Positions 12,223 to 25,013 are shown, counted from the first letter of the stretch. The stretch is DNA of 64,000 nt from Humulus lupulus (GCF_963169125.1 NC_084802.1:35796607-35860606); one strand, 5' to 3'. Notes: generated by a model from the letters alone, not told the origin. Numbers and translations are program-made.

Positions 12223-12812
12223 CCTGGGATCCCAAAAGGTTACAAACAAATGTTTGAAAAGGAATATACAATCAAAAGTTACAACCAGCCGGCCTAAGCG
12301 GCAAAATCAGGGATACAACCCTAGTTCCTCTGAGATATCCTCGGTCGTGGTGGACGAGCAGTCGCATATGTACACGCTACCACCGAAGCTCTCCAACTCA
12401 TCGTTGGTCTAGCTTTCCTTTCCCTTTACCTACACCACATAGCACCCGTGAGCCAAGGCTCAACAAGAAAACTTAAACATGTGCATGAACAGTAAATACA
12501 GATTCCAAATACATATCTAGCATGCCCAACAGTAATAACCTACTCATGCATGCATGCAATTACAAATAAATGATCATTGGATCGCTCTGGGGCCTGCTTC
12601 CCTAAATAGATGACCATAGAGTCAACTTGGGGCCCTATGCTCTAGCTATGTGACCATAGAGTCACCTGGGGCCCTTGCCCTTAGCTCTGAGTAACTAGCC
12701 ATAGAGTTAACCAAGCGCTTTGTTTTCCAATGGCCATAGGGTCGGCCAACGCAATAATACATCCCTGATTGGGGCTAAGCCTCTCGACCAGCACGCAGCG
12801 TGTCATTGCCGT

Positions 12813-12832
12813 CCTTGACTTATAAGTCAAGG
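12813..12832. repeat. Perfect 20-nt palindrome in family-B LTR
   Basis: CCTTGACTTATAAGTCAAGG reads the same on both strands. An imperfect form is at 1024-1042 in another family-B copy. Confidence 0.9.
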
Positions 12833-14862
12833 CTTTAATCAGACATTCAGATAACTAGATAAACAGATACAGATAAGCATACTTCAGACAATAAAAGTAT
12901 GCATACATATAAATCATGGTATCTTAACCAATAAAACACAATCACAATAATAACCATGTTCCTTAACGGGGCCAAGCCCCACCTATGGAAACACGACAAG
13001 CATTTATTAAACAATGATCTAGACACAGACCATTCAAGCATAACCTAAATCACTTTCATTCTCAGGGGTCGAGCCATATTTATAGTTATAATCAACAATC
13101 GGGCCAAGCCCTAATCACTTATATCATGTATTGGGTGCAGTTTTCTTACCTTAGGTTTGAGTGCAACGTAAATTAAGAATGACTCTCGAGCACGATCCCG
13201 GTTCCGAGCCCCTAGCAATAACTTAGTCACAACCTTTAGAGAATCTAGTCAAAACGAGTGAATAAAGGCTTTCGGACTGAGTCCTAGCCTCCGGGACATC
13301 GAATTCTACTAAACCGGGTAGTAGGATTGATCCCAAGCCCTTAGGTTTGAGTTCCTGCACTCAAAACCCTCCTGGGGCTCAAAATCCCTTCAAAGCAAAA
13401 GCTTGGCCAAAACCCCATCCAATTCCCAACTCAGAACTGAGTTTCTAAAACTCCAAAATCTCAGCTAAAAACCAGAGAAACACAAAGATTTAGGGCTAGA
13501 AATTATTACCTTTGTTGCCCCAATCGATGGTATGTCTATCCCCAAGCAATCTCGAGCCTAAGCTAGCCTCGATTCTCCTTAAACCGTAAGAATTTCCCAA
13601 GGAATTTGAGAGAGAGTGTGTGTGTAACCGAGAGAGAGAAGGAGAATGTGTTTTTTTTCTGTTTATGAGGTTTACTTAGACGCTAAGTAACCTTAAGCAA
13701 ATCCCGAGGCTCGGGGTACCAAAAACGTCCCCGAGGGAAAAATGGTCAAAATCCCCTAAATCCCCTCCTAATCTTTCTAACTCTAAATATATCCTCGAAT
13801 ATTTATTCTCGTGACCCGATAACCCGGTAATGTACTAGATACCTGAAATACCCCTGACTCACCCCGAGTCAGGTATTCGGTCTCGTTGTGAGTTTCCCGT
13901 TAACTTGCTCTCTAGGATCGTATCATGCCGAATATCCCAAATATATCCACATAATAATGTGATCTCACACATATATCACATAAGTGCACATATATTCCAA
14001 ATATACCCACAACAAACCAAATTACAAAAATTTCCCTTTTAATAAGAAACGGGACCACATGCATATTTAATACACCTAAACATGCATATCTAGTCATATT
14101 ATCATATAACTCACATAATCACATAATAACACACACATATATATATATATATATCACATAAACACATAACTTTCCGCAAATTTCAATCATGGCCCCTTAA
14201 TCAAGGCCCTTAGCCTTATTAGGTAATTTGGGACATTACACTCACATCGGTCAGCACGCGACCAATGTTGAAGGTCTGTCTACCACCAATGGACCTGCCA
14301 CACCCGAGCAGCCTCCGGAGATCCTCCTTTACCGCTCATTTCCAAAAGAGGTTGTAAAAAGGATATACCATGGTATGTTGCCCCTCCTAGCATCATATCG
14401 AGCATGATGGTGGCCAAATATCCCAAGAAGTACGACCTTCCTGGGATTACTCTTTTCAAAACAACCCCCGACCAGAGAGCAAACGTGCTCGGAGGTGCTT
14501 ATAGTGCATGGTCGGGGTACCATATCGAGGCGGGGGCTACTCTTCCTCTACACGAGTACTTCAGAGGGGTGGCAAACTATTTGGACATTTATCCCTTCCA
14601 AATTACGCCAAATGGGTGTAGAGTGCTATTAGCACTCTACATTCTTTACCATCACATGAAATGGCCCGTACCCACCCCTCATGAGATCAACTACCTGTTT
14701 GATCTGAAGTCCAACCCCAACCAGAACAACACGAGGTTATTCCACTTCTGCCATCAGGAGTATGGTCACACCTTCCTGACCGACATCAGCTACAAGTCCA
14801 ATGTGGTCAAATATTTTCTCGCGATGGACCTTATCGCGAACAACCTTCCTTCACCTGGGGAG

Positions 14863-14947
14863 GTATTTCTCCTTCTCAAAAACTTCATTTTTATACTCCT
14901 GATTGGTTATTTTTATTCCTCTTTTTAATTTATTCTGCCAAATATAG
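14863..14947 (+). other. Likely intron 1 of H1 antisense gene
   Basis: 85 nt, T-rich, from GGGGAG|GTATTTCTCC to CCAAATATAG|GCCC. The coding character changes at both edges. Confidence 0.5.
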
Positions 14948-15902
14948 GCCCATGGTTTCGACTAGAGCCTACCTAGGGTATGTTAGAGAGGGTTGTTGCC
15001 TTATCCAGCATGACCTCCATAAAAAAAACGTCAAGGAGCTGGTTATCGAGAATAATCTAAGGTCGGTCAGCCTTTTGGAGCCTCACCAAAAGGTGAAGGA
15101 AACGACTATTAGCACCACAAGAGATGGTGTAGAGGAGGCCTCCCAACCCCAAGACGTTTCACAACCACCTAGGCGCCGACCGACAGCTAGGGTTTCCATA
15201 AGGGAGTCGATACCCTCCCCTCGACCAGACATTCCCCTTTCCCACAGGAAGGTAAAACAAAAACTTCCTAACCACCCTGGTCAAGGATACGACTCATCTG
15301 AGGACGAGAATGGTATGGATTATTCAACTCTCTTAAATACGTTCCCTATTCCTATTATCTTTTCAATGAGTAGCTTTAACCCCGATTTCTTTGAGGGGGA
15401 TAATCTTTGTAGCAGTAATAGATTAAATAAAGTAGAAACTAGTAGCTTTAGTTAGGTTATACTACTTAGAATTTTCTCTTGTCGATCTCTTTTAACCCTT
15501 GACTGGATACTTCAACTAACTTTGTTTGTCTATTTTTCAGTCATGCAAAAAAACAATGCCTTCGGCATTTACGCCTCAAGAGGCAAGACCACTGGCTCGA
15601 AGAAGTCGAGCAGGAGAGAAACTGGTGGTACCAGTGGGGAAATGTCAAGCAAGAAGGTTCGACCAACAGAGACACCTCTCCCCATCAGGTCAACTACGCC
15701 TCCTCCATCCTCTCAATCTGATTCCTCCATTGAGTAGGCAGTAGATCCTGCGGTGAGCGAAATGTTGTCCAATGCCTTCTGTTCCACCATCGACAAGCTA
15801 AAGAAAGTAGCCAAACACTGACACAGCAAAGAAGCCTTTGCTACTCTTCGCTCATTGAAAACTGGCCAAGTTATTGGTCGCGGTTTCACTGAACTGCCCG
15901 CT

Positions 15903-15981
15903 GTAAGTCTTTTCTATCTTGTACATCTGATTGAGAACAATCTTTTTTCTTTTACTAACATTATTTTTACGTTGTTCATAG
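15903..15981 (+). other. Likely intron before coiled-coil exon, H1
   Basis: 79 nt, GTAAGTC...TTCATAG, followed by GCTCTCCTG. It is placed as in E (29660-29735, minus strand) and H2 (59381-59460). Confidence 0.6.
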
Positions 15982-16560
15982 GCTCTCCTGACTTTGAACA
16001 ACGGATGGTGTCGCTCTAAAGAGGACATCTCTAGATTTATCTAGGAGTTAAAGACAGTTGAAGACCAAATCAAGGCTCGCGATGAAGAGCTCAAGGCCTG
16101 TGTGGAAGAGCTTACAAAGACCAAGGAGGACTTGGACAAAGTTGTAGCCTTAAAAGAGAAGTGCAAAACTGTGTCCAAGGCCAATCATGACGAGGCAGTC
16201 AAGCTCCAGGAAGATCTAGTCGCCAGTCAAAAAGAAACGAATGAGCTCGAGGAGAAAGTAAACCAGCTCAAGGAGATTAATGCGAGCAACCTTGAGAGGT
16301 TTCAAGTTGTTACCTTCACCTATTTCTACATGTTTTTTAAGAATAATCAAATTGCAAACTTTGATTATCTCCCTAAACAGATAAGGGAAACCAAGCTTGC
16401 TCGATGCGCTGCTAGACTGGAGGAGGAGAAGAATGCCCTACATCTCCTGAAATTTTCTTGGCCACGGACATTAACAGAGGAGAAGAGGAAGCTGGAGTGG
16501 TCGTCGACCAGCATCAAAATCAAGATCCTCTTGCACAGTGATCATCCTTTTTTTTAATGT

Positions 16561-17220
16561 AACTAGAACACTCGAACTGGCTGTTCGCAGTGTTAAGACA
16601 ATTTGCTGCCTAAGGAAATTTTATTTACTTTTAATATTTTTAATTACTTCCGAGCAGCAATTGCTCACGGTGTAAAGATATTTCGTTTTGATATTACAAC
16701 TGCTATTATAATATCTGTTCTTATGACCGAACCTAGCATAACACTTTATTATTTCACAAAATCTGCCAAATTTTTTTAAAAATACTCCAAGTGTCGTAGT
16801 ATGTCTTCCCTTATTTTTCTCGTGTGTTTACATACGTTTATGATATTCTTCGCTCGCTTAGTATCTTATATGCCCCTCAAGTGATCGAGGAGTTTAAGGT
16901 TCTCGGTCACTTGCCATTGACCAATACTTGTTCAAACATTATTGCTCGCGTACTTATAAACAATCAATGATAATATAGCAAAACAACACACAAAATGAGC
17001 AAATACTTATAATAAATACAACAATTGACAAGAATAACTAGCTGCGCACAGTTACTTTTTTTTCTCGTAAAAAATGGACAAAAATTTGTGTTTGTACAAG
17101 TGATAAAAAATTGATCTTACACTTATAAGCCACCAGCCATCTAACTGGCCAACCCTTGTTCAAAAACTTGTAAACAGTAAAATTAATACAAGCCAAATCT
17201 TTAAAAAGAAATGTTCATTG
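16561..17220. other. H1 spacer between pol and antisense unit
   Basis: About 660 AT-rich bases between the convergent ends of H1 integrase and the antisense gene. No coding signal is seen; it may hold both 3' ends. Confidence 0.5.
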
Positions 17221-18444
17221 TTAATACTTGCGCAGGTGTTCTCCATTCCAATAGCGAGGAATGAGATCTCCGTTTAAGCGAGCAAGTTTGTATGTGTTTG
17301 GTTGAAGAATTTATTCAATTTGATACGAACCTAACAATTTGGTCCAAGCACTCCAACAACCTGATCAAAAGTGTTTAGAAAAACCTTTCCAAGTACCAAG
17401 TCTCCCACGTCAAACGTTCTTTCACGTACTTTAGAGTTAAAATATCGAACGACCTTTTGCTGGTATGTTGTAACTCGTAGTTGGGCTTGTTCACGCCTTT
17501 CATTAACCAAGTCCAAAGATTCCATTAACAACTGGTTATTCCTATTCTGGTTGTATGTTATCCTTCTATGCGAGGGTGGATCTAACTCAACTGGTAACAT
17601 GGCCTCATACCCATATGCTAAAGAAAATGGTGTATGGCTCATTGTTATTCGATGTGTTGTTCTATGCAACCACAGTACTTCGGGTAATTGTTCTGGCCAT
17701 GCTCAATTTGCCTCTTCGAGCCTTTTCTTCAATGTGTCCTTCAGAGTTTTATTTACAGCTTCTACCTATCTGTTGGCTTGTGGATGGGAAACTAATGAAA
17801 AACTTTTTGTTATGCCATGTTCACAGAAATTGACAAACAGTTCGCTGTCAAATTATGTGTCATTATCTTATGCAATCTTTTTTAGTGATCCATATCGGCA
17901 TACAATGTTTTTAACAATGAAGTCCAGCACTTTCTTGGTCTTGATTGCCGCAGGTGGCTCAGCTTCTACCCACTTCGTGAAGAAGTCTACAGCAACTACT
18001 GCGTACTTGACATTCCCTTTTCCTGTAGGCAAAGATCCGATCAAATCTATTCCCCAAACTGTGAATGGCCATGGGCTTAGCATCTGTTTAAGCTCATTTG
18101 GGGCAGCTCGAGGTGTCTTGGAGAATATTTGGCATTTATCACACTTCTTAACAAATTCCATAGAATCCTCGATCATAGTAAACCAGAAATACCCTTGTCA
18201 GAGAATCTTCTTTAACAAACTTTGGCCCCCAGCATGATCTCCACAAAACCTTTCATGTACTTCTCACATCATTTCCTTATATTTTTCCTTGGAAATACAC
18301 CTCAACAAGGGCATATAATATCCTCCTCGATACAAGATTCCATCGAGCAAGATAAAATGAGTTGATTTCCTTTGTAGTGTTCTCACCTTATTCCTGTCTG
18401 CAGGCAACCACCCCTGTTCGAGATATTGAATGATGGGAGTCATC
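17221..18444 (-). pseudogene. H1 integrase, degenerate
   Basis: Minus-strand end of H1 pol. From 18230 downward come the zinc-domain half KKCDKCQIF, then GIDLIGSLPTGKGNVKYAVVAVDFFTKW with the first catalytic Asp. The middle part carries stops, then SHTPFSLAYGYEAMLPVELDPP, a basic C-terminal barrel, and a final KLARLNGDLIPRYW block ending at TAA 17221-17223. Several stops lie between about 17670 and 17868. A family-A solo LTR separates it from the RNase H part; the TCATC duplication joins the two reading frames cleanly at 20309. It is the same Tat-like type as integrase of E. Confidence 0.85.
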
Positions 18445-20308
18445 TGTAGAGTCCCAGAATGTTTACTTAGTTAGCTAGTTAGTAGTAGTTGTAGTATTTT
18501 AGATTTCGTGGATTTTGGTTCAAACCGGGACTTAGTTGGAAACTCCTGACAATAGTTATGGATTTTATAAGTTTAGCCTATAGTTTAAGAATATTAATTA
18601 TAACATAAGGTTTGATTAATATTGCTGGTCATAAATATGATATTTATTATGATCTAAGGTTTGGATAGAGCCAATAGCAATATGACACTTGTCATAAGCA
18701 TGATTATTAAGGAATTAAGTATTTTAATGATAAAATAAGGAAATATAAGCTTTAGTATTCACCAGAAACTGTTAGGATCGTAGTTTGACTCAGTCAAAGC
18801 AGTTATCCAACTTCAATTATGCTGAAAAAGTAAAATTACATGTTTAAAATATTCACGTATGCCGATATATTGCAGCATTGGAGCTGATATATTGCCTGAC
18901 GAAGGATACGGAAAACACGTTGATGTTGCACGATTGTACGAACGGAGGCTTGGGACTAGGCCAGAGCCGATATATCGCCACATAGGGGCGATATATCGCC
19001 TGGAGTGATATAATTTTTTAAACTTATTTTTTTTATTTTAAAATAAACCTTAACTACTTAGACCTGCCCCTGAATAGTTTTGACCGAGTCTTCAGCCTCT
19101 GATTGACGAATATTCAAATATTTTCAATTATTATTCATTATTTTATTCAAATCGAAATAGGGTTAGTTTCACTCCTTACCTCTACAAATAGGACCTAGTA
19201 CCCAGCCCTTCCACTCACTCTTCAAGTTGTGATCAGAGACTCCAAGGTGCTAGTGATTCCATAGAGTGATAAACACTTGGGTTGGGAAAAAGATTTGTCA
19301 TTCTTAAGCTTTATAAAGTACTTGGGAAGTGAGGATTAGTGTATTTCGGTATTGAAGTTAGACCAATCCTTAAGGTCAACTAAGGTACTCTTATTCTTTA
19401 AGTCCAGTTCTTTAAAACTCTTTAGTTTTCTTTAGTTCCTTTTATTCAAATCCTAACTTTTGATATTGGTTTTTGATTAGGTTCTTGAAACTTAAAGATC
19501 TTCCTTGGTAAGTTTTATCTTGAAGGTTTAGTTTCCACAATTATTCTTTACTCTTTAGAAATACTCACCATTTTTATTGTTGGTTTTAGGAGTGTTCCAA
19601 GTCCCGCATTTGTTCTCAAATATCCCTGTTTTGGTAAGGAAAATAGGATAGAATTGTATATGTTTATATGCTATGTTATCTTATGTTACATATGTATAGA
19701 ATATTTATAGACCTTGGGCATATGACTGATCTAGCTAGCAAGCCCCAATAACTTATGGGCATATGACTTGCTTGGCTAGCAAGCCCCACAAATCTATTGG
19801 GCATATGACTTGCTTAGTTAACAAGCCCCAAGTAGTATAATGGTCATTGTAGTATTATATGCCATATGTTTATAGTATATGTTTATGATATAATTTTATG
19901 TATATGTTTTATGTTGTTGGTAGTTTTTCCTTGTTGGGCATTAGGCTCACTCCTTTACTTTTAGTGTGATGCAGGAAAATAGATACAAAGGCGGAAGGAT
20001 TCTTGGAAGCTTGGCATGTGTGTTGAGGTGAATGGAGTGGACGGGCTGCGTGTCGATTCGAGGACGACGTTATTTTTTTTAGTCTCTTTAAATTATGTTT
20101 TTATGTATTTTTCGCATTTAGCTTTGTAAACAATTTCATTTAAAGTTATGTTTTATTTTAAAAACAATGAGCTCATTTATGTATTACAAATATTATTTTA
20201 AAGTTTTCAATAAAGTTATGAATATTTCTCATGTATGTTCTCTTCAAAGTAGTAGTTATATCTAGTAGTTTTAATGATCTAAGTCTTAGAAATAGTTGGG
20301 TCATTTCA
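18445..20308 (+). mobile_element. Family-A solo LTR inside H1 pol
   Basis: 1864 bp from TGTAGAGTCCCAG to GGTCATTTCA, with perfect TSD TCATC (18440-18444 and 20309-20313). There is no internal coding. It contains GATATATYG-type palindromes between about 18865 and 19003. The repeated CTTGCTTAGTTAACAAGCCCC-like block at 19730-19830 parallels repeats in the other copies. Confidence 0.9.
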
Positions 20309-20517
20309 TCATCCAAGTGTCAAATACTTGTAATACTAGGGAATATTCTTCTACATGAATGTTGGGAGCAGACAAACATTCGACCGATATTAAACTCAAA
20401 GTGTCAGTGTCCTTGGCGCTTGCTAGATTGGCTAAGGCATCAGTGTTGGAGTTTTGGTCGAGAGGTACTTGTTGTAGAGTATACTTTTCAAATTGTGCTT
20501 GCAATTCTTTTGCCTTG
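20309..20517 (-). pseudogene. H1 RNase H, C-terminal piece
   Basis: Minus-strand coding remnant with QNSNTDALANLASA, the conserved end of the Ty3/gypsy RNase H domain, followed by the linker to integrase. The upstream half lies at 34739-34883, on the other side of the family-C insertion. Confidence 0.82.
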
Positions 20518-21046
20518 TGATGGACCCAAAACGGGTATGTTTTAAATATTTATAAATCGCAAGCGCATGAATCGTTCATATAGAATAGTGATCGTGTAAG
20601 CAAGGATGTCGAACTCAAAGGAGTTGTCTAAAATCGAAAAGAAAACTATTTTAAACCAAAATTAATAAATTTTAACCTAGTTCCAAAGATTGATGAGAAT
20701 TTGTAACAATAAAATATATTAAGAGACAATAATAAAGAAATTTAAGACAATAAATAAAAATAAATTAATATTAGAAATCAAGATGGTAAAATAAGATTAT
20801 TAAGGATTAAAATCCACAAAATATAAGTTCAATAATATTTATAAGTACATTGATTCCTAAGTTTTAGTGATAGTTAAAATAAATCAAACTATCATTTTCC
20901 AAATAGATTTATAATTTTAAGCACAAATTACTTCTAAAAAGATAAGATTTTTCTTCACTTTTCAAAATTATAATTTCAAAGCATTTAGTGTAAATCAATC
21001 TAATGAAATAACAAATAAATCAATGAACATTATTTATAAGGCAAAA

Positions 21047-21842
21047 TGTTATACCCAGATTTCGAGCCATGATAAATATGACCTCGAAAGATGGATTCGC
21101 AACAAATGGTCTCGTAAGGATTGAAGTATGCTCCAGGATTGTATATCGAGCCTACAAGGTACGATATATGACCTCGAATATATGAGCTCGAAACGATCTC
21201 GATCTCGAAAGGTAGTTCTGAGAACACATTCATCTTCGGGGACGACTTCGGATCGGGGGTCTCGAGCTAGATGTACGTACGATCTCGAAAGACACGTGAT
21301 CTCGGAAGATGCCATTAGCTCGAACAAAGACGTGAGACCTGAGATGCTAAAGCCTTAGAGATACGCGATAATCACCTTGAATATTTACAAGTATTATAAA
21401 TATGAGATATAATCCTCATTTATTAATATAAATCCCCTAGAATCGTGGGATATTATTTGATCAGTTATGCGTTTCCTGGTCTTCAGGGAAGTTTCCTTTT
21501 ATATCTGATTATAGGCATTTAAAGCCATTTATTTTATTCACAAAAGAGTAACTACCTAAAATATGTGGGATAGTATTCTGCATCCTTCTCTATAAATAGA
21601 GAAGCCATGCACCATTGTAAAGGACGGAAATTCTGATCCTGGAGAGAAAACTCTGGAGAATTCATGCTAAAGAATTTTTCAGAGATAATCTTGAGATTAA
21701 TAACAGAGACTCGTGGACTAGGCAGATTTAACTGCTGAACCACGTAAAAAATCGTGTGTTTGATTTGTTTGTTTCATTTGGCCATTGTCATTCATTGTTT
21801 TTGTGCTCTTCTTTTATCTGTTGACGAAAAACGGCGTCAACA
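21047..21842 (+). mobile_element. E 5' LTR
   Basis: 796 bp, TGTTATACCCAG to GGCGTCAACA. The U3 part is full of CTCGA/TCGAG strings. TATAAATA at 21591-21598 lies in a 20-nt inverted repeat (21585-21604). Confidence 0.95.
21585..21604 (+). promoter_or_regulatory. TATA box in E LTR within inverted repeat
   Basis: TATAAATA is centred in two 9-nt arms, CTTCTCTAT and ATAGAGAAG. The 3' LTR has the same sequence. Confidence 0.7.
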
Positions 21843-21844
21843 GT

Positions 21845-21864
21845 TTGGTGCTTTCATTGAGAGC
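21845..21864 (+). other. E primer binding site
   Basis: TTGGTGCTTTCATTGAGAGC lies two bases after the LTR end. H1 has nearly the same site. The tRNA was not identified. Confidence 0.6.
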
Positions 21865-21890
21865 CTCAAGCATTCATCCCTGAGAGATTC

Positions 21891-23920
21891 ATGGCTACAA
21901 ACAATCAGAACACCCCTGACGAAAGCTACCCAAGGCGTCCTGGAAAACAACCAATGGAGAACCCGGAGTCTGAGGAGAGAAGTGGGTCTTCTGATTCCCG
22001 GGGACCACCGCCTCCACCGAGGGATGAGGATATGTACTACAATCTTGAACATTACGTTCCTATTGTAGAACTGGAAAACCGGCAGTTGAAACAGCTGTTG
22101 GCAGAAGCCAACAAACGGAATGAGGAGTTGACTAGGATGGCCACAGAGGCGCAGGTGGCTCAGCCCCCGCCTTCGCGCGAAAACCAAGTCCCTCCTCCAA
22201 GGGACGTGCATGTTCCTCCCCGGAGGCCCCGTGGACGACCACGAAAAGATGCTGCCACGAGGAGGCCGACTCAACCACCGGCACCAGCAGAGCCATCTGC
22301 TCCTCCTAGGCCCCATAGGAGTACCCGAGCTCGGGTTCCGCCTAATCCACCTGTGGAAGCGCCTGCAGGAACTGAGAATAACCGAGCTCCTACCGAGGCT
22401 CGGACTCAGGTTCCTGGTAGCGCACCGAACGCGACTGACCCATCTCGGGCAAATTCTGGACCCTCTAGGCCGAGGCAAGGGAGGAAGCCACCGTCGCCTA
22501 TACGATTCCCTCCATCTCCCATAAGATATCCTTCACCTCCCCGCAGAAACGCTCAACCTGTTCGGAATCAGGATCAAGGGCGTACGGGGGATAGACAAGG
22601 ACACAGGTAGACTTTCCAGGAGCGGAGAGGCACACAATCTGAGAGAAGTCAGACGTCCCGGTCTCGCACTGCGGAGACAAGGAGACATGGGAAGAACCCA
22701 TCTCGAAACGACCGATCAATGAGTTTCACCAGTGACGAGTCCGGAGAGACCAGGTCCGTCAGTAAACGCGACCGAGGTCATAAAAATACTGGAAGCCGTA
22801 AGATCCGTCCTGACCTGCGGAATCATCTGAATCAGAGCAGGGGGAAGGGAGATCAGACAAATCCGGACCTAAGGAATCACCTAAATGGGCGTAGAGATCC
22901 TTCACGGAGACGCGAGCCTGGGATCATGATCAATGACTGTCAATTCCAGACACCACCTAAGGACCCAGTCCAAGAAAGGATTGATCAGCTCGAAAAAGCC
23001 TTTAGGCTTTTAAAGAATGAACGAGGGAACGGTCGATATGAGGACTCTGACGAGGAGCTCGAGCCGTTTGCTCCAAATATTTCTAACACTCAATTTCCTC
23101 AAGGGTTCCGGATTCCTCACGTCCCAGCGTTTGAAGGAAAAACCGACCCATGCAGTCACCTGAGTACATTCAACACTATTATGAGAGCTAGTAACGTGGG
23201 TTACGAGCTCAGGTGTATGTTGTTTCCAACATCATTGGGCGGACCTGCTAAGAGTTGGTTCGAAAAGTACAAGAGGCACTCGATAACTTCATGGGATCAG
23301 TTGTCTAGAGACTTCAAGAAGCAGTTCTGAGCTATGATGGGAGTCAGACCAGAGGCATCCACTTTGACTAACGTCCGACAACAGCCGGGCGAAACATTGA
23401 AAAGCTACCTGACAAGATTTAATCTAGAGGTCGCACGGGCTCGAGATGTGGATGACAGTGGGCACCTGATGGCTATCTGAGCTGGTGTGTTACCCGGAAG
23501 TGCCCTTTGGGATGACATGCAAGGGAAACCGGTGAGGTCAATAACCGAGTTTAACAGACGGGCGCAGAGATTTGTCAATGTAGAGGAGGCGAGGTCAACG
23601 CTGAAGGCGACCTCGCAGACTGAAACTACAACGATAAACATTAACTCCGCCTCAACCTCGGCTAACCAAGCAGCTCCACAGCCTACCTCGGAGAATCCCT
23701 CCAAGAGGAAAAAGAGCGAGGGAAATAACCCCGAGGCTGAAGGAGGAAAGAAAAAGAAAGGAGAAAGGTATTTCTCCGTATATAAAGTACACACCGAACT
23801 CAACGAGTCTCGGGAAAACATATACCTGGCTAATGAAAACCAGGTCCCCTTCAGGCGTCCGGATCCAATGAGAAATCAAAAGTCAAGAAGGGATTCCAGT
23901 AAGTATTGCCGGTTCCATAG
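21891..23920 (+). pseudogene. E gag region
   Basis: Structural protein part of the E frame. It has a low-complexity Pro/Arg N-terminus, the retrotransposon gag core near 23040-23340, and a Lys-rich stretch (KRKKSEGNN, GGKKKKGERY) before the knuckle. Stops at 22608, 23328 and 23478 cut it in four. Confidence 0.85.
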
Positions 23921-24289
23921 AGACACCGGACACACCACTGATGAATGTCGACAGCTGAAGGATGAGATCGAGGGGTTGATCTCGAGAGGTTATTTCCGGC
24001 AGTACGTCAAAAACCAGAGTACTGGACAGACTACTGCGAGTCAGAGAGTAGCCGCACCTTCGACGGCACAAAATAATAACTCCCGATCTCGGGAAGAAGA
24101 CAGGCCCTCGTCAATTGATGGAGAGGATGTAATAACCATCTTGGGAGGGCCTCATCTCGCGGGAGGGGGCAGAAATGCTCAAAAGCGATACGTTAACGAG
24201 TTGAAGACAGGGGATGGGTCTCCTTATGAACCCGAACCTAGGGCACCAAAAAGCCAAAGGGTTGAAACGCAACCGATAACATTCACTGA

Positions 24290-24760
24290 GAAGGATGCAT
24301 CTCATGTTCAGTTCCCTCATCATGACCCATTGGTTATTACCCTTCAGCTTGCCAACAAGAGAGTCCACCGAGTTCTCATAGATAATGGGAGCTCGGTCAA
24401 CATTCTTTATAAGGCGACCCTCGAGAAAATGGGACTCTCCCTTCGCGACCTGAAGGCATGTGCAACTACTTTGTACGGCTTTTCAGGAGAAGGGACTGCT
24501 TGTATGGGATCCATTGAACTCCCCGTGACCTTGGGAGACTATCCAGTCTCGGTGACCAAGATGATGGAGTTCGTGGTGGTAGATTTACCATCTGCCTACA
24601 ATGTACTGCTCGGGAGACCCGCCCTGGTCGGGCTGGGGGCAGTGTCATCTGTGAGGCACCTGGCCCTTAAGTTCCCAACCCCAAGCGGGGTCGGGACTTT
24701 AAAAGGAGATCAATTGGCAGGAAGGGAGTGCTATAGCATTTCTTTGAGGGGAAAGAAACA
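24290..24760 (+). pseudogene. E aspartic protease region
   Basis: Retropepsin-like segment with active-site string RVLIDNGSSVNILY. The Thr of the usual DTG is Asn, a variant I believe is common in this lineage. The flap-side block (YNVLLGRPALVGL) is also visible. Confidence 0.8.
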
Positions 24761-25013
24761 AACGAGCGCTCAGGCACTCGTTATCATACAAAATAAAGAT
24801 GGGACGGTTTTAGAAATTGATGAGGAGATCGATCCGAGGATTGAGGAAAAAGTTGACCTCCAACCTTTGGAGGAGCTCGAAGAAGTTCAGCTCGAGGAAG
24901 CTGATCCCTCGAAGAAGGTGAAGGTCGGAAAACACCTCCAAGACGAGGCAAAATAGCAATTAATTTGCTTTCTGAAGAAAAACCAGGATGTCTTCGCATG
25001 GTCACACTCAGAC

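Larger units (their letters stand above)
10885..14240 (-). mobile_element. Family-B solo LTR inside H1
   Basis: From TGTAACGTCC to GGGACATTACA, flanked by a perfect TSD CTCAC (10880-10884 and 14241-14245). It is interrupted by the family-D solo LTR 11059-12222, giving a net length of about 2187 bp. The left end reads like the reverse complement of the 3' end of the LTR at 61783-62581, which fixes orientation. No internal coding region is present. It contains the perfect 20-nt palindrome at 12813-12832 and a short TA run near 14141-14152. Confidence 0.9.
14246..16560 (+). pseudogene. H1 antisense gene unit (Transposase_28-like plus coiled coil)
   Basis: Opposite to H1 pol. The core at 14404-14862 encodes AGATLPLHEYFRGVANYLDI and PTPHEINYLFDLKSNP. 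These resemble the plant 'putative gypsy type transposon' domain (Pfam Transposase_28) known from extra ORFs of Tat-lineage elements. Likely introns lie at 14863-14947 (GTATTT...ATATAG) and 15903-15981 (GTAAGT...TTCATAG). Exon sequence at 14948-15450 is basic and Ser/Pro-rich, and 15540-15900 is Ser/Thr-rich. From about 16060 there is a Lys/Glu coiled coil (EELTKTKEDLDKV, LQEDLVASQKETNELEEKV). There is at least one frameshift near 14404 and there are stops, for example after 15737. The molecular function of these proteins is unknown. Confidence 0.72.

Noticed and set aside
17371..18237. 288-codon plus-strand frame
   Set aside because: It is the complement of the H1 integrase; the protein-like motifs are all on the minus strand.
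22210..22478. Long overlapping frames on both strands of gag in E
   Set aside because: They shadow the GC-rich Pro/Arg-coding gag frame and have no recognisable domain.
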